A stretch of 64,000 bases of DNA from Flavobacterium sp. (GCA_016714905.1 JADKBW010000015.1:1-64000); one strand, 5' to 3'; shown: positions 17,976 through 27,001, counted from the stretch's first letter. Program-made: numbers and translations. Notes: generated by a model from the letters alone, not told the origin.

Positions 17976-18482
17976 GAGATTTTCGATTTCCGAAACAATT
18001 TCTTGCGGTGATTTCAAATCAGTTTGTATTGCATAAGTCGCTTGGTTATAAAAATAGCTTCTTTCAAAGAGATGTTGCGCAATAAAATCTTTGAGTCCTT
18101 CGTCACTTTGATTACCCAATAATGGCCTAGTAATTTTTTCAGCTTTTAAGCGCAGATATAACTGATCAATAGATGCCTTTAGATATATCGAAACAATTCC
18201 ATCTCCATTTAAATATAGATGATTATTGGCATAGCAAGGAGTTCCTCCTCCAAGGCTTAGGACAAATGATTCGGTCGAATGCATCATTTCCTTAAAAACT
18301 TGGTGCTCAATCTTTCGAAAATAGATTTCGCCTTTAGTTTTAAATAGGGAAGAAATAGTCATTCTTTCTTTTTCTTGGATGTGTTGATCCAAATCAAAGC
18401 AAGGAAGTTGCAACTTTTCTGACAAAAAAGCAGCAATTGTTGACTTCCCCGAACCCATATAACCCAGTAAAATTATTTTCAT
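17967..18482 (-). CDS. aroK: Shikimate kinase
   Basis: Phosphorylates shikimate at the 3-hydroxyl in the chorismate pathway. 171 residues, normal length. Walker A GYMGSGKST at residues 7-15, the DLDQHIQ shikimate-binding Asp, the R-x-x-E region YFRKIEHQ, the LGGGTP glycine loop, and the lid region RPLLG. Single gene on the minus strand, 3' end overlapping the PRTase gene tail to tail. Confidence 0.95.
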   Translation of the reverse strand: MKIILLGYMGSGKSTIAAFLSEKLQLPCFDLDQHIQEKERMTISSLFKTKGEIYFRKIEHQVFKEMMHSTESFVLSLGGGTPCYANNHLYLNGDGIVSIYLKASIDQLYLRLKAEKITRPLLGNQSDEGLKDFIAQHLFERSYFYNQATYAIQTDLKSPQEIVSEIENLLI

Positions 18483-18613
18483 GATTAGAATAAAACCTTA
18501 TATATTAAGGGGTTAAAAGCAAATAGTAAAAAAACCCAAATTTAAAATAAAATAGCTTTGAAAAATAAATAATAAGACCTTATATTTGCACCCGCGTTAG
18601 AGAAAAGATAATT

Positions 18614-18686
18614 GACTTGGTAGCTCAGTTGGTAGAGCACATCACTTTTAATGATGGGGTCCTGGGTTCGAGCCCCAGCCAGGTCA
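18614..18686 (+). tRNA. tRNA-Lys (TTT), copy 1
   Basis: Full cloverleaf: acceptor GACTTGG/CCAGGTC, D arm GCTC-AGTTGGTA-GAGC, anticodon stem CATCA/TGATG with loop CTTTTAA (anticodon TTT), T arm CTGGG-TTCGAGC-CCCAG, discriminator A. 3' CCA is not encoded. Confidence 0.97.
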
Positions 18687-18712
18687 CAAATTTTCCGCTT
18701 TTCTCTAATTTC

Positions 18713-18785
18713 GACTTGGTAGCTCAGTTGGTAGAGCACATCACTTTTAATGATGGGGTCCTGGGTTCGAGCCCCAGCCAGGTCA
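18713..18785 (+). tRNA. tRNA-Lys (TTT), copy 2
   Basis: Identical in sequence to the copy at 18614, repeated 99 nt downstream. Short shared flanking words (TTTTC, TTCTCTAAT) suggest recent tandem duplication. Confidence 0.97.
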
Positions 18786-18823
18786 CAGCAAGTCGTCCGC
18801 CATAGGCGGATGATTTTTTTTTA

Positions 18824-18907
18824 GGCCACGTGGAGAAATTGGTAGACTTGCCAGCTTGAGGGGCTGGTGTTCGAAAGGACGTGTGGGTTCGAATCCCATC
18901 GTGGTCA
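18824..18907 (+). tRNA. tRNA-Leu (GAG)
   Basis: 84-nt class II tRNA. Acceptor GGCCACG/CGTGGTC with one G-U pair, anticodon stem CCAGC/GCTGG with loop TTGAGGG (anticodon GAG), a short variable arm (TGTTCGAAAGGAC region), T arm GTGGG-TTCGAAT-CCCAT, discriminator A, no encoded CCA. Confidence 0.96.
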
Positions 18908-19370
18908 CGAATGCATACTCAAAAAAGAAAAAACGCCAAGCTCGCTTGAGCGTTTTTTTGTTTTGAGGATTCTCAAAGCGGAGCTTTGTGGGATGGACGC
19001 AGTCAATCCTATCAGAGTCGAAAATAGATGTTGTTAAAGACAATCTGACGTTTTTGTTTTGAGTTCCAAACGACTGGGGATGGACGGAGTCAATCACAAT
19101 CTTGGTGGAAAATAAATGTATAAAGTAAGAAAAAACGCCAAGTTCACTTGAGCGTTTTTTTGTTTTGAGGATTCTCAAAGCGGAGCTTTGGGGGATGGAC
19201 GGAGTCAATCCCAATCTCGGTGGAAAATAAATGTATAAAGTAAGAAAAAACGCCAAGTTCACTTGAGCGTTTTTTTGTTTTGAGTATTGCTTCGCCAGTT
19301 CGCTAACGCTCGTGTCTCAAAGCGGAGCTTTGGGGGAAGCAAAGCTAACCCATCGTGGTCAATCGATTCG
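18908..19370 (+). repeat. Decayed tandem repeats of a tRNA-Leu 3' end/terminator module
   Basis: A unit consisting of a tRNA-3'-end-like piece (GTCAATCCCAATCTCGGTGG), a spacer (AAATAAATGTATAAAGTAAG) and the hairpin AAAAAACGCCAAGTTCACTT...GCGTTTTTTT, then TTTTGAGGATTCTCAAAGCG. Clear hairpin copies are at about 18928, 19131 and 19245 (last two 114 nt apart), with a more eroded copy near 19040-19126. The last copy ends AACCCATCGTGGTCAA, almost exactly the tRNA-Leu 3' end. No gene is visible from 18908 to 19514. Confidence 0.7.
18928..18959 (+). terminator. Terminator of the tRNA cluster
   Basis: AAAAACGC and GCGTTTTTTT with nested CAAGC/GCTTG, 20 nt after tRNA-Leu. Confidence 0.7.
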
Positions 19371-19514
19371 AAAACATAAGACGCAGTCAATCGCATTAGA
19401 TTCTATTCTTAGAGTTTTTACTTCATACCTTAAAAGTATTTTCTAAAATTAATCCTAAAATACATCCAACAACACATTTTTTGTTTACTTTTGTTTAAAC
19501 TTTTTCGAATAAAA

Positions 19515-20411
19515 ATGAACAACGTAAAAAATGTATTCAGTATAAAAGACCTGGAGAATCTATCAGGGATTAAGGCGCACACCATTCGCATCTGGGAAAA
19601 AAGATACAATGTTTTGGAGCCAACAAGAACTGATACTAACATCCGGTTATACGATTTAGCCAGTTTACAAAAGCTGCTAAACATTACTTTGCTTCACAAT
19701 CACGGTTATAAAATCTCGAAAATTTCCAAGTATCCACCAGAGAAAATTCCACAATTGGTCCGTGAAATTATATCTGAAAAAAGCGCAAAAAGTCATGCAA
19801 TAAGCGCCTTTAAGATGGCCATGATGAATTTTGATCAAACAAAATTCTTCTCCACTTACAACACCTTATTAGCTGAAAAATCATTCAGAGAAGTTTTCTA
19901 CGAAGTATTTATTCCTTTGATGACTGAGCTCGGTTTGTTGTGGCAATCAGATACAATCACACCAGCTCATGAGCATTTTATTAGTTACCTGATTAAGCAA
20001 AAACTACTGATTAATACTGAGAAAGTTCAAGTATTAGAACCAACAAAACAAGATAAGGTTTTTGTGCTCTATTTACCGATGAATGAAATTCACGAATTGG
20101 GACTGATGTATTTGAATTATGAAATATTACTTCATGGCTACAAAACAATTTACTTGGGCGAAAGCGTTCCGACCGAAAGTCTTGTAGACTTAAACAAATA
20201 TTTTGACTCGATTGTTTTTGTTTCTTACATGACTGTTCAGCCCGACAAAGAACATGTAAACAATTATATCAAGGAAATTCAAGAAAAAGTGCTACAAGAC
20301 GATTCCGAAATATGGCTGATTGGTCGGATGGTTGATGAAATTAAACCATCAACGTTAAATGGTGCTACCAGAGTATTTAGCTCAATCGCAAATTTAGTAG
20401 AGGAATTGTAG
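19515..20411 (+). CDS. MerR-family regulator with B12-binding domain (CarH/LitR-like)
   Basis: 298 residues. N-terminal MerR helix-turn-helix (FSIKDLENLSGIKAHTIRIW), a helical bundle, then a Rossmann-like cobalamin-binding domain. The CarH hallmark W-X9-EH is exact (WQSDTITPAHEH, about residues 141-152), and EIHELG near residue 193 supplies the lower-axial His. CarH proteins bind adenosylcobalamin in the dark, repress carotenoid genes and release DNA in light; that is family knowledge and its use here is inferred. ATG 19515 is chosen over 19491 because MNNVKNVFSIKDL fits the family. A TACTTTTG -7 element is at 19486-19493. crtI follows after 41 nt. Confidence 0.88.
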   Translation: MNNVKNVFSIKDLENLSGIKAHTIRIWEKRYNVLEPTRTDTNIRLYDLASLQKLLNITLLHNHGYKISKISKYPPEKIPQLVREIISEKSAKSHAISAFKMAMMNFDQTKFFSTYNTLLAEKSFREVFYEVFIPLMTELGLLWQSDTITPAHEHFISYLIKQKLLINTEKVQVLEPTKQDKVFVLYLPMNEIHELGLMYLNYEILLHGYKTIYLGESVPTESLVDLNKYFDSIVFVSYMTVQPDKEHVNNYIKEIQEKVLQDDSEIWLIGRMVDEIKPSTLNGATRVFSSIANLVEEL

Positions 20412-20452
20412 CAAAAATTTCTGTTTGATTTATTAATATCCATCCACCAAGA

Positions 20453-21915
20453 ATGATTTCTAAAGACATTAAAATAATTGGCTCTGGCTTTTCTGCTTTG
20501 GCAGCTTCATGCTATTTGGCAAAACAAGGACATCAGGTAACCGTTTATGAAAAAAACCCTACTATTGGTGGACGAGCGCGACAATTAAAAAAAGACGGTT
20601 TTACCTTTGATATCGGTCCAACTTGGTATTGGATGCCCGATGTATTCGAGCGATTTTTTGCCGACTTCAACAAAAAACCCTCCGACTACTATCAATTGCA
20701 GAAATTGTCACCAGCGTATCAAGTATATTTTGGAATCAACGAATTTGTCACCATTGCCGATAATCTAGATGAAATCATTCAAACTTTTGAGTCGATCGAG
20801 AAAGGTAGTGGCGCAATATTAGCCGATTTTATGGCGGAAGCGAAAAGCAACTACGACATCGCCATCAAGGATTTAGTTTACAATCCAGGCGTTTCTCCAT
20901 TAGAGTTAGTGACACTTGAAACTGCTAAAAAAGTAGGTCAATTTTTCAGTAACATCAGCAAAGATGTGCGCAAAAGATTCAAAAATAAAAAGCTAATCCA
21001 AATCTTAGAATTCCCTGTTTTGTTTCTTGGCGCTAAACCTTCGGACACACCTTCTTTCTATAGTTTTATGAATTACGCTGACTTTGGTTTGGGCACCTGG
21101 CATCCAAAAAACGGGATGTACAGCGTTGTGTTGGCAATGGAAAAATTAGCTTTAGAACTTGGCGTGAAAATTCACACAAACAGCAATATATCTAAAATAC
21201 TAGTTTCTCAAAAGAAAGCCAGCGGTTTGATTGTCAATGGGGAAAACATCTCTGCTGATATTATCTTAAGCGGAGCCGACTATCACCATACCGAAACCCT
21301 ATTAGATCTTGAAGACCGCGCTTACTCGGAAAAATATTGGGAAAGCAAAACTTTTGCGCCTTCTTCGCTCCTTTTTTACGTTGGTTTTGATAAAAAAATA
21401 AAAAATGTAGAACATCACTCGCTCTTTTTTGATGTCGATTTTGACGTGCATGCATCTGATATTTATGATGATCCGAAATGGCGGAAAATCCATTGTTTTA
21501 CGCTAGTTTTCCATCAAAAACAGATGGTAATGCTGCTCCTGAAGGAAAAGAAGCTGCGATCTTTCTGATACCACTTGCGCCTGGAATTGAAGATAATGAG
21601 GATATAAGAAATCGATATTTTGAAAAAATAATAACCCGTTTAGAAAATTTAACACAACAAGAATTAAAAAATAGTATTATTTTTAAGGAATCTTTTTGTG
21701 TGAATGACTTTATCAAAGATTATAATTCATACAAAGGAAATGCATACGGAATGGCAAATACCCTACTTCAAACCGCATTTCTACGACCAAAATTAAAAAG
21801 TAAAAAAGTAAAGGATTTATATTTTACCGGACAATTAACTGTTCCCGGTCCAGGAGTACCTCCCGCTTTAATCTCAGGAAAATTAGTAGCGGAATTAATT
21901 GAAAAACACCTTTAA
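20453..21915 (+). pseudogene. crtI: Phytoene desaturase CrtI, frameshifted as sequenced
   Basis: FAD-dependent desaturase turning phytoene into lycopene. The N-terminal dinucleotide fold is IGSGFSALAASCYLAKQGH; TIGGRARQL and DIGPTWYWMPDVF follow; the C-terminal signature YFTGQLTVPGPGVPPALISG is close to the end. The first frame stops at 21568 after drifting into nonsense, and the second frame carries on to 21915. At 21480-21483 the sequence AAATGGCGGAAAA lacks one C; TGGCCGGAAAAT would restore DPKWPENPLFYASFPS and a 487-residue protein. Probable sequencing error. Followed 3 nt later by crtB. Confidence 0.9.
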
Positions 21916-21917
21916 GC

Positions 21918-22757
21918 ATGAAATCTATTTTTGACACCATTTCATTTGAATGCAGCAGGAATGTTACTAAAACGTACAGTACTTCCTTTTCTTCTGCAGT
22001 TCGCATGTTAGCGCCAAGCATTCGACAGGACATCTATAATATTTATGGTTTTGTGCGATTTGCTGATGAAATTGTGGATAGCTTTCACGACTATAATAAA
22101 GAAGAATTGTTTGATCTTTTTCAGATAGATTTAGATGCGGCGTTAAAAAATAAAATTAGTCTGAATCCGATTTTGAATTCATTCCAGCATACGGTTACAA
22201 AATACAATATTCCTTATGAGTTGATTGCTGCTTTTATGAAAAGCATGAAATTAGACTTGACAAAAATGACCTACACGACCCAAGAGGAATACAATGAATA
22301 TATTTATGGCTCGGCAGATGTAGTTGGGTTGATGTGTCTCAAAGTTTTTGTCAATGGCGACAACGCAAAATATGACGCATTAAAAGAAGCTGCAATGCGT
22401 TTGGGGTCTGCATTTCAAAAGGTAAATTTTTTACGCGATCTAAAAGCGGATTTTGAAGGATTAAATAGAACTTATTTTCCAGAAACAGACTTGAATCAAC
22501 TGAATGAAGCATCGAAAATTAAAATCATTCAAGAAATAGAAGCCGACTTTAAGGCTGGATTTGAAGGCATCATCAATTTGCCTTTAGAAGCAAAGTTTGG
22601 CGTTTACACCGCCTACGTTTATTACAAAAAATTATTATACAAATTAAGCAAAACACCATCAGCAGAAATAAAGAACACCCGAATTAGGGTTCCAGATTAT
22701 GAAAAAGTGGGGCTTTTTGCCAAATGTTATTTTAGTTACAAATTGAACATTATATAA
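21918..22757 (+). CDS. crtB: Phytoene synthase
   Basis: Condenses two geranylgeranyl diphosphates to phytoene. 279 residues. Squalene/phytoene synthase features: the first Asp-rich motif near residue 50 (YGFVRFADEIVDSFHDY), YIYGSADVVGLMCLKVF, and the second Asp-rich region FQKVNFLRDLKADFEGL. Start at ATG 21918, directly after the crtI stop, so the genes are co-transcribed. Cytoplasmic, probably membrane-associated. Confidence 0.95.
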   Translation: MKSIFDTISFECSRNVTKTYSTSFSSAVRMLAPSIRQDIYNIYGFVRFADEIVDSFHDYNKEELFDLFQIDLDAALKNKISLNPILNSFQHTVTKYNIPYELIAAFMKSMKLDLTKMTYTTQEEYNEYIYGSADVVGLMCLKVFVNGDNAKYDALKEAAMRLGSAFQKVNFLRDLKADFEGLNRTYFPETDLNQLNEASKIKIIQEIEADFKAGFEGIINLPLEAKFGVYTAYVYYKKLLYKLSKTPSAEIKNTRIRVPDYEKVGLFAKCYFSYKLNII

Positions 22758-22769
22758 AAACAAACAATC

Positions 22770-23213
22770 ATGTGGGTACATATCCTCGTCTTCTTAGTTA
22801 CTTTTTGCTTCATGGAATTTATGGCTTGGTTTAGTCACAAATACATTATGCACGGATTTTTATGGAGTTTACATGCAGACCACCACAAAAAAGATCACGA
22901 TTCGTGGTTCGAAAGAAACGATGCTTTTTTTATTTTTTATGCGGTAGTCAGTATGATTTTCTTTTCGCTTTGGCGGTACGACATATTCAACCTAGGATTG
23001 GCGATTGGCTTAGGGATTTTCGCTTATGGTTGGACCTACTTTCTGGTTCATGATATTTTCATTCACCAACGATTTAAGTTGTTTAGAAACGCCAACAATA
23101 TCTATGCAAAAGCGGTTCGAAGAGCGCACAAGATGCATCATAAACATGTCGGGAAAGAACATGGAGAATGTTTTGGAATGTTATTCGTACCATTCAAATA
23201 CTTCAAGAAATAA
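22770..23213 (+). CDS. crtZ: Beta-carotene 3-hydroxylase (CrtZ-type)
   Basis: Di-iron membrane hydroxylase converting beta-carotene to zeaxanthin. 147 residues. The four His clusters of the fatty-acid hydroxylase/CrtZ family are present: HKYIMHG, HADHHKKDH, HDIFIHQR and RAHKMHHKHVGKEHGE, with about four membrane helices. Last gene of the operon, 12 nt after crtB. No lycopene cyclase gene follows, although its substrate pathway needs one. Confidence 0.94.
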   Translation: MWVHILVFLVTFCFMEFMAWFSHKYIMHGFLWSLHADHHKKDHDSWFERNDAFFIFYAVVSMIFFSLWRYDIFNLGLAIGLGIFAYGWTYFLVHDIFIHQRFKLFRNANNIYAKAVRRAHKMHHKHVGKEHGECFGMLFVPFKYFKK

Positions 23214-23216
23214 ATA

Positions 23217-23250
23217 AAAAAAGCCTTCTGTTTTAGAAGGCTTTTTTTTA
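23217..23250. terminator. Bidirectional terminator
   Basis: AAAAAAGCCTTCT and AGAAGGCTTTTTTTT stem, between convergent crtZ and the DUF4252 gene. Confidence 0.8.
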
Positions 23251-23251
23251 T

Positions 23252-23797
23252 CTATTTTATCATTAAATCTTGCAATGGTTTCAATTGGTCTAAATCGACA
23301 TTTGCCTCTTTTAGAACCGAAATCATATTAAAAATCATCGTCGGATTCATATCTTTTCCCAAAACGCGAACAACCGCAAAACCGTTTTCTTTCTTATTAG
23401 CGAAAAAGACAAATTCATCTATATGCTCGTCATCTCCGACAAAACTGACAGAAGCACCTTCTTTTCCAGAACCGAATTTCATGAGCTCTTGGTATTTTTC
23501 GTCTTTCAAAATGGCATTGACGTTAGACCGTTCTAATTCAAACTGGGCTTTATTCTTGTCGTTCAATTTGAATGCTAAAATATTCATCTTATCAAAAGAA
23601 CCAAGCGCTTCTTTTTGAGAAGTAGTTAGTTTTGATTTGTCAATATTTAAGATACTCGGAGAAAGATCCAAAGCGATAAAATCTTTGCTTTCTGATTTGT
23701 CTACAAAATAGCGCTGCAAGCTTGGTTCAGATTGACAACTGTTTAAAATCAATGTGAATAAATACACAACTATAAACGGAATAGATTTCATCGCCAT
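23252..23797 (-). CDS. DUF4252 lipoprotein
   Basis: 181 residues with a lipoprotein signal (lipobox Cys in FTLILNSCQSEP, near residue 22) and a DUF4252-like body ending SVLKEANVDLDQLKPLQDL. Paralogue of the next gene upstream, which it directly abuts (its ATG follows the TAA with no gap). Start may be ATG 23797 or the second Met at 23791 (MKSIPFIVV). Function unknown; in Bacteroidota such genes commonly travel with an ECF sigma factor, as here. Confidence 0.72.
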   Translation of the reverse strand: MAMKSIPFIVVYLFTLILNSCQSEPSLQRYFVDKSESKDFIALDLSPSILNIDKSKLTTSQKEALGSFDKMNILAFKLNDKNKAQFELERSNVNAILKDEKYQELMKFGSGKEGASVSFVGDDEHIDEFVFFANKKENGFAVVRVLGKDMNPTMIFNMISVLKEANVDLDQLKPLQDLMIK

Positions 23798-24334
23798 TTA
23801 TTTTGGACCTTTAGATCCTTTAGTTGCTCTCTTCAAATCGTCACCTCCAGGAAATCTCATTTTATCAGTCAATACCGAAATTTCATTCAAATCGAAATCG
23901 CCTGTCAACGACATCAATACCGTATCATCTCCTTTAGAACCTTCAATAAACATAAGCAATTCTCTAACTTGCGAATCTTTTGCACCGGACTTTACCATAA
24001 TTTTGATGTTTCTTCCATTTTCAGTGACGCGCATTAATTCTTCTAATCCAGCGGTCTTGATATACTTTTCAGAAGTTGCTTTCATTTCATTTTCAACTCG
24101 AGTGCTTTTAGTGGTGAACACTTTCAAATTATCTAATTTCTTAATCAAATTGAGATACTGTTGTGCTTCCTTGTCCGACGAGTCCATTTTGACCTTACTC
24201 ATTAAGTCGAACATTTTCTTGTTAACGATAATCGAAGTGACATCGTCTTGACCGTCAAATTTATCAAATGCTCCCTGAGCAAAGAATGGGATTGACACTA
24301 AAACCATAACAATTGTGATTGCAAATTTTTTCAT
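23798..24334 (-). CDS. DUF4252-domain secreted protein
   Basis: 178 residues. Signal peptide MKKFAITIVMVLVSIPFFAQ, then a DUF4252 body (VKMDSSDKEAQQYLNLIKKL, NGRNIKIMVKSGAKDSQVRE, DTVLMSLTGDFDLNEISVL) and a basic tail. Exported, not a lipoprotein. Third gene of the sigma/anti-sigma/DUF4252/DUF4252 set, so it may be the output or sensor of that system; no biochemical function is known to me. Confidence 0.82.
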   Translation of the reverse strand: MKKFAITIVMVLVSIPFFAQGAFDKFDGQDDVTSIIVNKKMFDLMSKVKMDSSDKEAQQYLNLIKKLDNLKVFTTKSTRVENEMKATSEKYIKTAGLEELMRVTENGRNIKIMVKSGAKDSQVRELLMFIEGSKGDDTVLMSLTGDFDLNEISVLTDKMRFPGGDDLKRATKGSKGPK

Positions 24335-24428
24335 TTTCTTGATTTTGATTTTATCCGTTACGCTCCAAACAGTTCAGCTACGTTTCGGGTGATTATTAAA
24401 TATTAAAACTGATTTCATTGTTAAACTG

Positions 24429-24887
24429 CTACTGCGCGGTTACAAAAATTTTGTCTCGCGTATCTTCATAAGTTTGAACATAACGCACACTTTCTATTCC
24501 AGTATTTACTTGGATTGACAAAAGCGCTAAGGCTTTTTGCGTTTCTTCAAAAGCAACCTGCGGATCGTCAAAAGAACCCAAGTCGGTACTTGGTTTTGAA
24601 GTACTATAAGTATTATAAGTATACAATCCTACACCAACCAAAACGACCACAGATGCCGCAATCGATACCCACTTTATTGGATTACTTTGAGCTTTCACTA
24701 ATGGTATTTCTTTCGTAAATTCATGGGAAGAATTAGAGGCTAAATATTGAAACAATGGTTTGTATTGAAGCAAATCAGGAGCAATTTCACAGGAAGTAAA
24801 ATACTTCTTTAATGCCATTTCTTCTGCAATAGAAGTCTGTCCTTCAAAATACTTGGTAACTAATAATGCTATTTTATCCGATTCCAT
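24429..24887 (-). CDS. Single-pass membrane protein, probable anti-sigma factor
   Basis: 152 residues. Cytoplasmic N-terminus beginning MESDKIALLVTKYFEGQTSI, the zinc-less anti-sigma-like small helical domain often seen in Bacteroidota, one transmembrane helix at about 72-90 (WVSIAASVVVLVGVGLYTY), and a short periplasmic tail. It overlaps the sigma-factor gene by 14 nt, which implies matched translation. Anti-sigma role is inferred from position and topology. Confidence 0.65.
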   Translation of the reverse strand: MESDKIALLVTKYFEGQTSIAEEMALKKYFTSCEIAPDLLQYKPLFQYLASNSSHEFTKEIPLVKAQSNPIKWVSIAASVVVLVGVGLYTYNTYSTSKPSTDLGSFDDPQVAFEETQKALALLSIQVNTGIESVRYVQTYEDTRDKIFVTAQ

Positions 24888-25383
24888 AAAGGTGTGTTTT
24901 AGTCATTTTTTCTCTTATTGTTTTTCGGGCTCTTGATAATGCTACCCGAATGGCTGTTTCATTCATGTCAAGAATTTTGGAAATTTCTGCAAATTCATAT
25001 TGCTCGACATCACGCATTTGAATAATTAAACGCTGTTGTTCAGGCAAATCATTGATAATTTTCTCTACCCATTCCAAACTATCAGTATCTTCTAATTGCT
25101 GTTGTAAACTGGGTTGCCGATCTGTATAATTAGAGTGAACAATCTGCAAATTTCCGGCTCTCTTCGACTTCAATTGATCTAGACAATAATTCTTCGTGAT
25201 TGTCATTGCAAAAGCTTCAACACTCGAATAAGCACCTAAACTTTCATTCTTATTCCACAATTTCACTAGAACTTCCTGAGTGGCATCTTCCGCTTCCTCG
25301 GTACTGACAAGCAATCGTTTGGCCAAGCGAAAGACTTTGTCTTTGAATGGAGCGATGACTTGCAAGAACTCAATTTGATTCAT
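24874..25383 (-). CDS. ECF RNA polymerase sigma factor
   Basis: 169 residues, with region 2 (VFRLAKRLLVSTEEAEDATQ, EVLVKLW) and region 4 (LPEQQRLIIQMRDVEQYEF, AEISKILDMNETAIRVALSR). No region 3, as in ECF sigmas. First gene of a four-gene minus-strand operon with an anti-sigma-like gene and two DUF4252 genes. Divergent from the S41 peptidase, 115 nt away, which could be a target. Confidence 0.93.
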   Translation of the reverse strand: MNQIEFLQVIAPFKDKVFRLAKRLLVSTEEAEDATQEVLVKLWNKNESLGAYSSVEAFAMTITKNYCLDQLKSKRAGNLQIVHSNYTDRQPSLQQQLEDTDSLEWVEKIINDLPEQQRLIIQMRDVEQYEFAEISKILDMNETAIRVALSRARKTIREKMTKTHLYGIG

Positions 25384-25498
25384 AGTATCTTATTCGTTGG
25401 AAAGCGTTAGAGTCAAGACGAACCTCACTATTTTTTGTTACAAAGAAGCGAAAATAATTTCAATTTAATTAAATTTACTACCGCTATGAATACTACTT

Positions 25499-26959
25499 AT
25501 GAAAAACCACATCTATAATTTTCTGCTTTTAGTGTCGTTAGTTTTCGCTTTGCAAAGTTGTGAAGTACAAGACGATAACAAAGTTCCAGAGGACATTGCC
25601 ATTAATAATTTTGTTTGGAAAGGATTGAATTTGTATTATTTGTGGCAGTCCGATGTTGCCAATTTAGCAGATGATCGATTTGCAAATCAATCGGATTTAA
25701 ACACTTTTCTATACGGGTTTCCTCAACCTGAGAATTTATTTCAACAATTGTTGAACAAACCAAGAAGTTTATATCCTAATCCTGGCGAAGCTATCGATCG
25801 TTTTAGCGTTATTTTTTCAGATTACAACCAATTAGAGGGAATACTTTCAGGCACTACCGAGAATAATGGTGCTGATTTCGCACTGTATTTTAAAGATGCT
25901 TCTCAAACGTCCGTTTTTGGAGTGGTACGCTACATTTTGCCCAATTCTGATGCGGCCTTAAAAGACGTGCAACGTGGTGCTATTTTTTATGCGATTAATG
26001 GTACTGCGCTTACCAAAGAAAACTATAATGCGCTTTTGAACAATGATTCCTATACAATGAATTTTGCAGACTATGATTCGGGAAATATTACACCCAATGG
26101 GCAATCAGTGAGCTTAACTAAATCTGTAATTTCAGAAAATCCAGTCTATTTGACGTCGGTGATCAATTCAGGAGCACACAAAATTGGCTACTTGATGTAT
26201 AACGGTTTTTACCCCAATTACGAGTCGCAATTGAACGCCGCGTTTAGTAATTTAAAATCACAAGGAATAACCGAATTGGTGCTTGATCTTCGCTATAATT
26301 CTGGTGGCTCAGTGGCCACAGCAACAAGGCTAGCGAGTCTAATTACCGGGCAATTTACCAATCAGATTTTCGCCAAAGAACAGTGGAATGCCAAATTGGA
26401 AGATTACTACAATTCGACAAATCCGTCTACACTGCTCAACTTTTTTACAAATAAACTGGGTAACAACGAAACGTTATCAAGTTTGAATTTGAATAAAGTA
26501 TACATTCTAACGACCAAGAGTTCTGCCTCTGCGAGCGAATTGGTGATTAATGGACTAAAACCGTATATCAACGTGGTTCAGATTGGCGATGTGACGACTG
26601 GAAAGAATGTGGGATCCGTGACACTTTATGATTCTCCTTCTTTTTCTAAAACAGGGAGCAGCACCAAACACCGATATGCGATGCAACCCATCGTTTTGAA
26701 AATCGTTAATAAAGTAGGTTTTGGAGATTACATTAATGGATTGGAACCAACGATTGAATTGAAAGAAGATTTTGGAAATCTTGGCGTTCTTGGCGATACT
26801 GACGAACCATTGCTCAATGCAGCAATCAATACCATTGTTGGAAGTGGCAGACCTTTGGTTCAAAAACGTATTCGAAATTTTGATGCTCTTCAAGACAACA
26901 GTACGATTGCTCGATTGAAAAGCGAAATGTATGTCGATTCAAAACCCTTTCGACAATAG
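25499..26959 (+). CDS. S41-family C-terminal processing peptidase lipoprotein
   Basis: 486 residues. Lipoprotein signal with Cys in FALQSCEVQ (residue 21), a PDZ-like segment (VQRGAIFYAINGTALTKENY, about 160-180), and an S41 catalytic core: LVLDLRYNSGGSV, the nucleophile region TTKSSASASELV and the Lys region GDVTTGKNVGSV. Predicted outer-membrane or surface protease of the tail-specific type. Next to the sigma/DUF4252 operon in opposite orientation. Start ATG 25499 fits the signal peptide. Confidence 0.9.
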   Translation: MKNHIYNFLLLVSLVFALQSCEVQDDNKVPEDIAINNFVWKGLNLYYLWQSDVANLADDRFANQSDLNTFLYGFPQPENLFQQLLNKPRSLYPNPGEAIDRFSVIFSDYNQLEGILSGTTENNGADFALYFKDASQTSVFGVVRYILPNSDAALKDVQRGAIFYAINGTALTKENYNALLNNDSYTMNFADYDSGNITPNGQSVSLTKSVISENPVYLTSVINSGAHKIGYLMYNGFYPNYESQLNAAFSNLKSQGITELVLDLRYNSGGSVATATRLASLITGQFTNQIFAKEQWNAKLEDYYNSTNPSTLLNFFTNKLGNNETLSSLNLNKVYILTTKSSASASELVINGLKPYINVVQIGDVTTGKNVGSVTLYDSPSFSKTGSSTKHRYAMQPIVLKIVNKVGFGDYINGLEPTIELKEDFGNLGVLGDTDEPLLNAAINTIVGSGRPLVQKRIRNFDALQDNSTIARLKSEMYVDSKPFRQ

Positions 26960-26967
26960 CTAAAATC

Positions 26968-27000
26968 AAAAAAGGCTTCCTGTTCTGGAAGCCCTTTTTT
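26968..27000. terminator. Bidirectional terminator
   Basis: AAAAAAGGCTTCC and GGAAGCCCTTTTTT stem between convergent genes. Confidence 0.75.
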
Positions 27001-27001
27001 A

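Noticed and set aside
18542..19262. Minus-strand frames over the tRNA genes (with 'GARTQDP' and 'MGFEPTRP' text)
   Set aside because: These are antisense translations of tRNA-Lys and tRNA-Leu, a classic spurious-ORF pattern.
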